Shown here: one piece after another, positions 1-6,938 of the stretch
How the letters are laid out: each line of letters starts with the position of its first letter
How positions within the stretch are numbered: position 1 is the first letter of the stretch
NCBI GenBank assembly: GCA_024701455.1
Contig: JABXYP010000001.1
Location: 3,476,001 to 3,540,000, forward strand
From: Bacillus sp. A301a_S52
Lineage (GTDB): Bacteria; Bacillota; Bacilli; Bacillales; Salisediminibacteriaceae
DNA length: 64,000 bases
Reading direction: 5' to 3'
Program-made: the position numbers and the translations under genes
The notes under the pieces: generated by a model
Seen by the model: the letters and a program-made list of their open reading frames with translations, nothing else
What the model was told of the DNA's origin: nothing
The model's database searches: none

Positions 1-87
1 TGATCCATTCATATAGACAGCTCTAATTCTTTCGTCGTTTTTTGCAACTGAAATTATTAATTCAAACATTTCTTGCTCATTCCTCAT
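1..87 (-). CDS. Aminoglycoside 6-adenylyltransferase, N-terminal part (cut by window edge)
   Basis: Only the first 29 codons lie in the window; the gene runs off the left edge. The reading frame starts MRNEQEMFELI and continues through KNDERIRAVYMNGS, which closely resembles the start of the AadK/Ant(6) streptomycin adenylyltransferases of Bacillus; the final GS is the start of the nucleotidyltransferase GS...D.D metal-binding motif. The ATG is preceded by a purine-rich ribosome site (GAGAGGAGAGGAGTG). The enzyme would transfer AMP from ATP to streptomycin; such genes are often intrinsic in Bacillaceae. The catalytic aspartates are outside the window, so activity cannot be judged. Confidence 0.75.
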   Translation of the reverse strand, partial: MRNEQEMFELIISVAKNDERIRAVYMNGS

Positions 88-392
88 TCTCTTCACTCCT
101 CTCCTCTCACATTGTGACTACATTAATTTATGAAAAACGGCAGTTTATGTATTCACTTTTTATTGATTATTATTAGCCAACTATCAACGTGGACATTGAC
201 CATTCCCCTTACATCAGATAGCGCTTTGCTGACTTTCATAACAACACCCCTTTTACATAATAACAACTGTTGTTCAAATCCCCTCCTTCTTTCACATTAT
301 TTCTTAACATAAAAACGAGCTGCATCACTTACAGCCCGCGTATACGACGCTCTTCGTTTGCTTCATATCAATACGCAAAATATCGTTATCCC

Positions 393-839
393 TTATTGTA
401 ATTTCTCATGAATTTGTTTTAGATGGTGGTCATCGTGCTTAATGAATATTTTAACAAAACTTTCTGCTGAGAATTTCCTTTTTCCCCCGCCAATAGTGAA
501 TCTTACACCTTTCCCGACTTTAGATAATTCTTCAGTAAGTTCTTTTCGAGTTTGTACAAAACGATCAATAAGAGATGCAACAGAAAAACCTTCAATAAAA
601 GCCATTGCCTTTTCATTATGTTGGTCATGGCCTGGGAACTGTGGTAAATCAGCCCCTTCAGTCATATACGGTGCCATCTCTTCAAGATTATATTTATCCC
701 AATAGTATAAATGTCCAACCACTTGTATGATTGACCATTTTCCTTCTTTAATAGGTTCAGATAGTATGTCTTCAGGGAGTTCTTTTAACTTCAAAATACT
801 ATCACCCATTTTTCCAAACTGACTGAATGTTTTATTCAT
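393..839 (-). CDS. DinB/YfiT-like four-helix metalloenzyme family protein
   Basis: A 148-residue protein of the DinB-like superfamily (putative thiol-dependent transferases and stress proteins with a four-helix bundle). The family's metal-binding histidine triad is visible as H43 in the GHLYYWD segment and H135/H139 in HDDHHLKQI near the C-terminus. Length fits the family. The ATG has a strong upstream site (GGAGGAG, 6 bases before). The gene stands alone, with noncoding repeat sequence upstream. The substrate cannot be deduced; bacillithiol-dependent relatives exist in Bacillus, but this is only family knowledge. Confidence 0.8.
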   Translation of the reverse strand: MNKTFSQFGKMGDSILKLKELPEDILSEPIKEGKWSIIQVVGHLYYWDKYNLEEMAPYMTEGADLPQFPGHDQHNEKAMAFIEGFSVASLIDRFVQTRKELTEELSKVGKGVRFTIGGGKRKFSAESFVKIFIKHDDHHLKQIHEKLQ

Positions 840-891
840 TGAATCTCCTCCTAAGAATTTAAAATAATGAGGTACTGTTTGAACACGTTAT

Positions 892-966
892 ATTTATAAG
901 CTGATAAATGAAGAAGCAATAAAGATGGAGGTTAATGACAATATTCCTGTTTTATAGCACAGATCA
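892..966 (-). pseudogene. Truncated duplicate of an internal CPBP-protease gene segment
   Basis: This stretch repeats, in the same orientation, the sequence at about 2527-2612 inside the CPBP protease gene. Both contain ATTTATAAGCTGATAAA and later AAAGATGGAGGTTAAT followed by ATATTCCTGTTTTATAG. The copy here has lost about 14 internal bases and has no open frame. It stops exactly where long repeat copy 1 begins, so it looks like a relic of a second CPBP gene removed or cut by the repeat. Confidence 0.75.
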
Positions 967-1409
967 CTAGCATTGTATAAATAATATCATAATTTTCAGT
1001 TTAATAATTCTAGTTGTTCTTAAAGGTGGGTTTGGACGGGTCACCACCGTATTTCTCTATTGTAAAGATCTTTTTCTTTGCACAACATCACTTTAATGAA
1101 CATTAGTGACAAAAAAGACAACGGAGAATCCTAATACGACAGGCTTGTCATTAATTAAAAACCTCGTTTACGCACCTTTTTTATAAAACTGTTCACCTCT
1201 TTACCCAATAATCGAGTCATTAGTAAGAGTAAAATAAGCGGAGATTTTTCGGTTAGGTGCAGGAGAAAGCTCACTTTAGGGAATATAACGGGAAATTTTC
1301 CGATTATCCGAAGTAAAACTGCCTATTTTCAGATTTCTCCAGTCAATAGACGGAATTCCTCCCGCTATTTCTCAGATCGGTTTCTTAACCTCTTTTAAAC
1401 CTCCCCCGT
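963..1409 (+). repeat. Long dispersed noncoding repeat LR, copy 1
   Basis: About 450 bp without a gene. It aligns by eye along its length with 32050-32676 (same orientation) and 61748-62272 (inverted). Shared landmarks in order: CACTAGCATTG, ATTTTCAGTTT, GGTTTGGACGGGT, AACATTAGTGACAAAA, ACGACAGGC, AAAATAAGCGGA, then three imperfect palindromes of the type CGGAAATTTTCCG about 40-60 bp apart. No open frame survives in any copy. It lacks the 50-bp hairpin insert present in copy 2. Confidence 0.8.
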
Positions 1410-1420
1410 TTTAGCTAAGA

Positions 1421-1840
1421 TTAATAGAAAATTAAGCTCAAATAATCTCCATGTCCTCTTATAAGTTCAACCTCATTTGGAGATGAAACCCAAAAAAAAT
1501 GAAAAGTTAATCCTGTTTCCTCTCCACCACCTGTTGGGGCGTAATCCCATTCATCTTCACTATTTGAGACAGTTATTTTATAAAAAAATCTGTTATGTAT
1601 TGTCCCATCATCATTCTCCCATAAATCGTCAGCAAGTAGATGCTCAACTTGAAAATGTCTTAATCCTGTTTCTTCTTCAATTTCTCTTTTTACTGCACAT
1701 TGCGTGTCTTCTTCATGTTGTACAGTCCCTTTTGGTATTTGAATTCCAGCTTCTGCAATAGGATGCTGAAAGACTAACACCTGGTTTTTGCCTTCTTTAA
1801 TTCGTGTTACATAACCATAGACTTTTTTAATTGGTTTCAT
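1421..1840 (-). CDS. Nudix hydrolase
   Basis: A 139-residue Nudix-family pyrophosphohydrolase. The complete Nudix box (G-x5-E-x7-R-E-U-x-E-E-x-G-U) runs from G38 to L60, with REIEEETGL as its core, giving the Mg2+-binding glutamates. The family cleaves nucleoside diphosphates linked to another group; the substrate cannot be read from the sequence. The C-terminal half carries a GGGEETGLTFHFFWV strand region. The upstream site is GAGAGGAAAG before the ATG at 1840. It is co-directional with the CPBP protease gene upstream but separated by about 110 bases, so it may be transcribed alone. Confidence 0.85.
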   Translation of the reverse strand: MKPIKKVYGYVTRIKEGKNQVLVFQHPIAEAGIQIPKGTVQHEEDTQCAVKREIEEETGLRHFQVEHLLADDLWENDDGTIHNRFFYKITVSNSEDEWDYAPTGGGEETGLTFHFFWVSSPNEVELIRGHGDYLSLIFY

Positions 1841-1954
1841 TTGTTATCTTTCCTCTCACCATCAACTGTCTCTCATCCTTATGACATAGACTTCTCCGTT
1901 AGCGCCACAAGTACAAAATAGCATTGTTCTGCTATCGCTCTCCGTTTAATAACC

Positions 1955-2767
1955 TTAAAGAATCAATCCACTTAAAACCATTCCGATATTTACAATAAAA
2001 TGAAATATTATTGCAGGATAAATACTTTCGGTTTGTATTACAACAAAAGCATAAAATGCTCCGCCAAAAGAAAAAAGCAAACTAATAATTAAAGGGATTC
2101 CTACAGCAAGATGCAGTAAACCAAAACCAATGCTTGTAATCATAACCCTACTTATAATGGAAACATAGTCTTTCAAACTTGCTAGCATAAGCCCCCGCCA
2201 TATAAGTTCTTCAAGAGTTGCATTGATAATTGAAAACAATAAACAAAAAATAATAAGGGATTTAATATTACTTAGTTCCTGTTGAATAATAAACGGGAGA
2301 AAAGATATTCCAGAGATAATGAGACTAATTAGCATAAAATAGGATAGCTTAATGGAATGAAAAGGCATCACAATAGAACGATTGAAATTAGGTTTCCTGT
2401 TAAAGAAGGATATTTTCTTTTTTCTAAAGAACTGAACTAAACCTAATCCAGCAACAATAATAAGTAGTAAAACTCTATTGAGTAACACATTTATCTCTTT
2501 GGACATGTTATAGTTTTCTATATAGCTATTTATAAGCTGATAAACTAAATAACTGACAAGGAAAGCAATAAAGATGGAGGTTAATTGACGATATTCCTGT
2601 TTTATAGTGTAGATCATAAGTAGAAAGAAAACTATAACCCCTATACCGATCCAATTACTGTAAGAAATAACGATTATCCCAAGAAAAAACGCTAAGGATA
2701 ATAAAAGTAAAAGAATATTTTTATTCAATAAAAACAACTTTAAGTCCTTCTCTCTGAGTGAATTCAT
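1955..2767 (-). CDS. CPBP family intramembrane glutamic endopeptidase
   Basis: A 270-residue, very hydrophobic protein with about eight membrane segments. The three CPBP/Abi (CAAX protease and bacteriocin-processing) motifs are present: EELIWRG near residue 190 (the catalytic Glu-Glu and Arg), FGLLHL about 30 residues later, and FHFIVN near the C-terminus. In Gram-positives such proteins are linked to bacteriocin self-immunity and processing of membrane peptides; no bacteriocin gene is visible next to it. No convincing ribosome site precedes the ATG, so the start is the least certain part. A truncated duplicate lies at 892-966. Confidence 0.85.
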   Translation of the reverse strand: MNSLREKDLKLFLLNKNILLLLLSLAFFLGIIVISYSNWIGIGVIVFFLLMIYTIKQEYRQLTSIFIAFLVSYLVYQLINSYIENYNMSKEINVLLNRVLLLIIVAGLGLVQFFRKKKISFFNRKPNFNRSIVMPFHSIKLSYFMLISLIISGISFLPFIIQQELSNIKSLIIFCLLFSIINATLEELIWRGLMLASLKDYVSIISRVMITSIGFGLLHLAVGIPLIISLLFSFGGAFYAFVVIQTESIYPAIIFHFIVNIGMVLSGLIL

Positions 2768-3073
2768 TACATTATTTTAAACTTAAACTAGACACTATGC
2801 ATCATTGATAACTTCTATTTACAATTCCTCTAATGCTCCTCATTTCGCTTCATCTACTGGCGTTTGCCCATTTTCTATTTCACCATAAAGGAAAAACATA
2901 ATAAACTGAACCATTCTAATCCTTTGAATTAATTTGGCCTTTTTATGTCTCCCTAAGCTCTATATCCCATACCGTAATCCCTCTGCCGTTCAGGACTTCT
3001 TTAAGAATTTCAATCAGTAACACCGTAAATACAACTGTTGCATAACTATCGCTTATCATTACTTTAATAAGGT
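2768..3073 (-). other. Intergenic stretch with two very short open frames
   Basis: About 300 bases between two minus-strand genes. It holds the 38-codon frame listed separately and a 24-codon frame at 2840-2914 (MVQFIMFFLYGEI...) preceded by AAAGGA 5 bases before its ATG. Neither resembles a family I recognise; either could be a remnant of a larger lost gene. Confidence 0.4.
2943..3059 (-). CDS. Small unrecognised ORF (38 residues)
   Basis: An open frame of 38 codons starting 15 bases downstream of the stop of the upstream Nudix gene and reading in the same direction. The peptide starts MISDSYATVVFTVLLIEI and ends WDIELRET: a short hydrophobic helix followed by a charged tail. No clear ribosome site is present except the GGAG inside the last codons of the Nudix gene, 26 bases away. 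I do not recognise it; it could be a remnant or a chance frame. Confidence 0.25.
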   Translation of the reverse strand: MISDSYATVVFTVLLIEILKEVLNGRGITVWDIELRET

Positions 3074-3544
3074 TTAATTAACATCTCCAAGATAAACAGG
3101 AGCCTTTTCTTTATTAAAGTGTTTAACAATATATTTTCTTATCTCTTTTGGATAAAGTCTGTATCGCAACAAATCATTTACTTGTACCCATTCTATTCCT
3201 ACTTGATGACTATCAGGATTAATAGGCTCGATTTGGTTATTTTCATTATCTTTCAGTTCACAAACAAAATAGTATTCAATTTGATGAACATCATAATCAA
3301 ATGTTGAGTGCTCATGGTTCTTCCCTATATACTCTCGTATGTGTAGGAGCTCTCCAATGTCTACATGATATCCAACCTCCTCAATACATTCTCTTTTTAA
3401 AGCTTCATGAAGTGTTTCACCATGTTCTTGTCCACCACCAGGGCAAAGATAAAAGAAACCTTCCTTATCAAGATTTTTTGTAAGTAACACCTTATCTCTA
3501 TCACTATTAACAATAATGGCTTTTGCTGAATTTCTGATGCTCAT
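3074..3544 (-). CDS. Nudix hydrolase
   Basis: A second Nudix hydrolase, 156 residues from the preferred start MSIRNSAKAIIV. That ATG has a strong site (AGGGAGGGTGTA) directly upstream, whereas the frame is open for 13 more codons without one. The Nudix box is complete: GGQEHGE, then TLHEALK, then RECIEEVGY. The N-terminal strand AIIVNSDRDKVLLTKN and the GFFYLCPGGGQE segment fit the MutT-like group that acts on nucleotides or their conjugates. The substrate is unknown. It is unlike the first Nudix protein at 1421 outside the box, so it is not a recent duplicate. Confidence 0.85.
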   Translation of the reverse strand: MSIRNSAKAIIVNSDRDKVLLTKNLDKEGFFYLCPGGGQEHGETLHEALKRECIEEVGYHVDIGELLHIREYIGKNHEHSTFDYDVHQIEYYFVCELKDNENNQIEPINPDSHQVGIEWVQVNDLLRYRLYPKEIRKYIVKHFNKEKAPVYLGDVN

Positions 3545-3710
3545 TACACCCTCCCTAATCATCTTTAATATTACAACAACCACTTAAATATCTGATCTAT
3601 TAAACTCCTGATCCAATGTCACTATTTTAGTGAGATACCTGGGTATTCAGAGGATATCAACGAATTTAATCAGCTTCTCATAAAGCCAACTAATTAGAAT
3701 TAGAGAATAG

Positions 3711-4694
3711 TTATGTGAAATCTCTGTAAGAGAGCGTTATATAAGGAATATCACTCTCTATCCTTTCCTTCATAGTATTAAGTATTTGTTTGATTTTTTT
3801 ATTATTTTTCTGATCTTCATTTAAAAATCTTTGAAAATAAATATAAGAAAAAATATGCCTGTAATTTAAGAAAAACGGCAACTTAGTTAACCAATATTTA
3901 TCAAGGTTATTTTCTTGGAAATATCCTTGTAAAAACGATTTTAAAAAATGAACGGCAAAACCCTTTCTTTTTTGTGACTCTTCCTCGGAAAGTGACTGAA
4001 TGGCGTGGTACAAAACAATCGCTATATCATATACAAACCAGTTGTATTCACAATCGCCAAAATCGAAAAGGATAATATCATTATTGTAGAGATGAAAATT
4101 TTTGGGGTGCAGGTCATTATGAATCATCCCATAGGCCCCAATATCCATTGGCAGTTGATGAATGGCATGAATAAATGTCTCCCATTTGGCAGCTACACGT
4201 GCACTTACATAATCAATAGGCTCAGAAAATACCACACCCGTATTCCAATGGTTTGGTTTAATCGTATGATCCGAGGGTTGATACTCTTTCGCTAATAAAT
4301 GGATCTTACCAAGTGTTTGCCCCAATTTATAAAAAATGTCCTTATTCCACGTGCCAGAATTAGATGTGTTTATGAACGTTCCTTTGGCCTTTTCAAAAGC
4401 AAGAACATAACACTCTTCTTCAGGATCTAACTGAATAACCTCTAAAAGTTTATTATTATTAGAATGGAGTGGTTCAGTGACGTTAACACCTGAGATAAAT
4501 AGAAATTTTATCCAATCCAACTCCGCCATAATGGCGTCTTTATTGTATTTTGAACTGGGATAAAATTTCAATATAACTCTTTCATCGTTTCTAATACATT
4601 CAAACACATTATTTGAAAATCCTCCGATTAATTGTAATGATGACACATCAGCGTTAAATGTTGTAGCCCCTTTAGCTAATATCGTTTTGTTCAC
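3711..4694 (-). CDS. APH-like phosphotransferase (aminoglycoside phosphotransferase fold)
   Basis: A 327-residue kinase-like protein. It shows the APH-family Brenner motif HNDLHPKN (H192-N199, catalytic D194), the metal-binding DFGD at 211-214, and a likely ATP-binding lysine K43 in VILKFY. The family includes antibiotic kinases, choline and homoserine kinases and spore-associated CotS-like proteins; the sequence does not tell which, and the weak similarity outside the motifs argues against a classical resistance enzyme. Translation begins at GTG, 7 to 8 bases after GAGGAGGGGG; the overlapping ATG is out of frame. It is a single gene, divergent from the two-component system downstream. Confidence 0.8.
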   Translation of the reverse strand: MNKTILAKGATTFNADVSSLQLIGGFSNNVFECIRNDERVILKFYPSSKYNKDAIMAELDWIKFLFISGVNVTEPLHSNNNKLLEVIQLDPEEECYVLAFEKAKGTFINTSNSGTWNKDIFYKLGQTLGKIHLLAKEYQPSDHTIKPNHWNTGVVFSEPIDYVSARVAAKWETFIHAIHQLPMDIGAYGMIHNDLHPKNFHLYNNDIILFDFGDCEYNWFVYDIAIVLYHAIQSLSEEESQKRKGFAVHFLKSFLQGYFQENNLDKYWLTKLPFFLNYRHIFSYIYFQRFLNEDQKNNKKIKQILNTMKERIESDIPYITLSYRDFT

Positions 4695-4896
4695 TCATTC
4701 CCCCTCCTCGTCTGCTAATGGATAAAAGGCATATTTTTCTATGTCATGGTATCATGATGAGATGTAAATGTCTTCTTCAAAACCGTTGATGTTTCTCTGA
4801 CAAACATGAACGAAAAAGCTTTATTTGTTTTAACGTACTCCCCATTTCAGTAGAAATGTATAATAGTATAGTAGCTATGAATCTTAAAGAGGATGA

Positions 4897-6030
4897 ATGA
4901 GGATGACAGATAAAAATGAACGTGAACAAGTTAAGAAACTTAATACGTTAAAGGTCATTGCTGAGAAGTTAAATGAAGCAAATGAACTTGATATCATGCT
5001 TAAAGAAGTGTTACACGAACTTTTATCACTCATCGGAATGGAAACGGGATGGATTTTTTTAGTTAATAACAGTGGTCATTATACTCTAGCAGCTGATGTC
5101 AAACTTCCACCTGCGTTAACGTGGCAAGATAAAAAGCCGATGTGTGAAGGTGATTGTTGGTGCATAGAACGTTTTAATGATGGCCGGCTAAAAAGAGCCG
5201 TTAATATAATTGAATGTAAAAGGCTTGAAAATGCCATTGACTATCGCTGGGGAGAGACGAATGAGATCACCCATCATGCCACTATCCCCCTTCGTGCAGG
5301 AGTTGAAAATTTTGGCTTATTAAATGTCACCTCTCCAAAAAAGACACACTTTTCTAGTGAGGAACTAGCTCTTTTAGAAGCCGTGGCATTTCAAATTGGA
5401 ACGGCCATTAAACGAATAAAATTAGCGGAAACTGAACAAAAGATGGCTTTAATGAATGAACGTAATCGACTTGCTAGAGATTTACATGATTCAGTAAACC
5501 AGCTTCTTTTTTCACTCAAGTTGACCGCTGGTGGGGCAAAAGAAATGACTGATGATGAAAAAATGAAAGACATGCTTTCCTATATGATAAACCTATCCCA
5601 AGAGGCAGCGAGTGAAATGAGAGCTCTTATTTGGCAATTACGCCCCCAATGGTTGGAAGAGGGGGTTGCAATGGCGTTAATGAATTATGGAAAAGTGCTA
5701 GGAATAGAAGTGGCTATCAACGTGGATGGCGTCCTGGATTTATCGCCAGAAATAGAAGAAGTACTGTGGCGTATAGGTCAAGAAGCACTAAACAATATTC
5801 AAAAACACGCAAACACGAAGCATTCTACATTAAATATCATCGCTAAAAATAACAGTGTGGGCATGGACATAATAGATCAAGGCAATGGATTTGATTTTTC
5901 AAAAATGAAAGGAACCGGTTCTTTAGGGTTAGCTTCCATGAAGGAACGGACAGATATGATAGGTGGCACGTTTAATTTAGAAACGGCAGTTGGTAAAGGG
6001 ACAAAAATATGTGTGTCATTGCCGATTTAA
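4897..6030 (+). CDS. yhcY: YhcY/AirS-like GAF sensor histidine kinase
   Basis: A 377-residue soluble sensor kinase without membrane segments. Order: short N-terminal helix, GAF domain at about 20-175, HisKA_3 dimerisation helix with the phospho-acceptor in RLARDLHDSV (H197), then HATPase_c with N-box (NNIQKHA) and G-boxes (DQGNGF, GSLGLASM). Inside the GAF domain four cysteines (C83, C87, C89, C107) are spaced like an iron-sulphur site; the Staphylococcus AirS relative is reported to bind a redox-sensitive Fe-S cluster, so oxygen or redox sensing is likely. The start is either the ATG at 4897 or the one at 4903; AAAGAGG precedes both. It is followed 12 bases later by its response regulator. 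Confidence 0.85.
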   Translation: MRMTDKNEREQVKKLNTLKVIAEKLNEANELDIMLKEVLHELLSLIGMETGWIFLVNNSGHYTLAADVKLPPALTWQDKKPMCEGDCWCIERFNDGRLKRAVNIIECKRLENAIDYRWGETNEITHHATIPLRAGVENFGLLNVTSPKKTHFSSEELALLEAVAFQIGTAIKRIKLAETEQKMALMNERNRLARDLHDSVNQLLFSLKLTAGGAKEMTDDEKMKDMLSYMINLSQEAASEMRALIWQLRPQWLEEGVAMALMNYGKVLGIEVAINVDGVLDLSPEIEEVLWRIGQEALNNIQKHANTKHSTLNIIAKNNSVGMDIIDQGNGFDFSKMKGTGSLGLASMKERTDMIGGTFNLETAVGKGTKICVSLPI

Positions 6031-6042
6031 AGGAGCAGAAAA

Positions 6043-6675
6043 ATGAAGATTAAAATATTAATTGCGGATGATCACCATGTTGTTAGAAGAGGGCTCTTAT
6101 TTTTTTTACAAACACAAGCTGGTCTTGAAATTGTAGGGGAAGCCCAAAATGGGATAGAAGCAGTTACATTAGTTGAGAAACTTCAACCAGATATCGTGTT
6201 AATGGATCTTGACATGCCTAACATGGATGGCACCGAAGCAACCCAAAAAATCAAGGAACAGTTCCCCGATGTAAAAGTCTTAATTTTAACAAGCTTTTCT
6301 GACCAAAGCCATGCTATTCCAGCTATCAAAGCAGGTGCCAGCGGCTATCAACTGAAAGATGTAGATCCAGATGAGTTAGTTTCTTCGATTAGACGTGTTT
6401 ATAGGGGGGAAAGCCCGCTACATCCAAAAGTGACGTCTCATGTGATGTCCCATTTATCTCACGGCAATAAAGAAGAAAAACGACTAAGTGGATTAACAAA
6501 AAGGGAAAAAGAAGTATTAGCGGAAATCGCGAAAGGAAAAAGTAATAAAGAGATTGCTGCCAGTCTTATCATAACGGAAAAAACGGTGAAAACACACGTC
6601 TCCAATCTATTAGCGAAGCTGGAACTCCAAGACCGTACCCAAGCTGCGCTTTATGCGGTTAAGCATCATCTTTAA
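6043..6675 (+). CDS. yhcZ: YhcZ/AirR-like NarL-family response regulator
   Basis: A 210-residue response regulator: receiver domain (about 1-125) with acidic pocket D9-D10, phosphorylation site D55 in VLMDLDMP, the conserved T/S after ILTS, and lysine in QLKDVDP; then a LuxR/NarL helix-turn-helix at about 145-205 (LTKREKEVLAEIAKGKSNKEIA and TVKTHVSNLLAKL). It begins 12 bases after the kinase stop with site AAAGGAGCAG, so the two form one transcript. The protein closely resembles B. subtilis YhcZ from its first residues. Target genes cannot be inferred; the MFS exporter downstream is a candidate only by position. Confidence 0.9.
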   Translation: MKIKILIADDHHVVRRGLLFFLQTQAGLEIVGEAQNGIEAVTLVEKLQPDIVLMDLDMPNMDGTEATQKIKEQFPDVKVLILTSFSDQSHAIPAIKAGASGYQLKDVDPDELVSSIRRVYRGESPLHPKVTSHVMSHLSHGNKEEKRLSGLTKREKEVLAEIAKGKSNKEIAASLIITEKTVKTHVSNLLAKLELQDRTQAALYAVKHHL

Positions 6676-6765
6676 GTAGATAATAATGTTTAAGTAAGCT
6701 CTCTTTCTACAACTTTAGTCTGACTTTTCATTCTCCATTCCCAAGTCTATTTATGTAGCAGAAGT

Positions 6766-6798
6766 TCGAACCTCCCTCCGATTTAAAGAGGAATTCGA
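6766..6798 (+). promoter_or_regulatory. Hairpin in leader of the MFS exporter transcript
   Basis: TTCGAACCTC pairs with GAGG-A-ATTCGA, leaving a 16-base loop. It lies between the response regulator stop and the leader ORF. There is no U-run directly after it, so it is not a classical terminator; it may be an mRNA structure linked to control of the leader peptide. Confidence 0.35.
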
Positions 6799-6830
6799 GC
6801 TTTTATACTGAGAATAGGAGAAGTCAAATT

Positions 6831-6938
6831 ATGAAGGAGAGATGTCGAATGACATTATTACACGTATTTATATCCATACCCAGAGTAGAGCTTTTAAACT
6901 TGGAGAGGAAACGTTTTACCGTTAGTGACGTGACATGA
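6831..6938 (+). CDS. Leader peptide upstream of and overlapping the MFS exporter gene
   Basis: A 35-codon frame (start at 6831) or 29-codon frame (start at 6849, MTLLHVFISIPRVELLNLE...). AAGGAG is placed 9 bases before the inner ATG, and AGGAG precedes the outer one. Its stop codon overlaps the start codon of the exporter as ATGA. The exporter's own ATG lacks any Shine-Dalgarno sequence, so the exporter is probably translated only by ribosomes that finish this ORF. This is the arrangement of a coupled or regulatory leader peptide. The peptide resembles nothing I know. Confidence 0.5.
   Translation: MKERCRMTLLHVFISIPRVELLNLERKRFTVSDVT

Noticed and set aside
130..312. 60-codon plus-strand frame
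   Set aside because: No ribosome site, low-complexity composition, lies in the intergenic region between two minus-strand genes.
2768..3073. Riboswitch or T-box leader
   Set aside because: No conserved core or terminator structure; the same holds for other leaders in the window that I checked.
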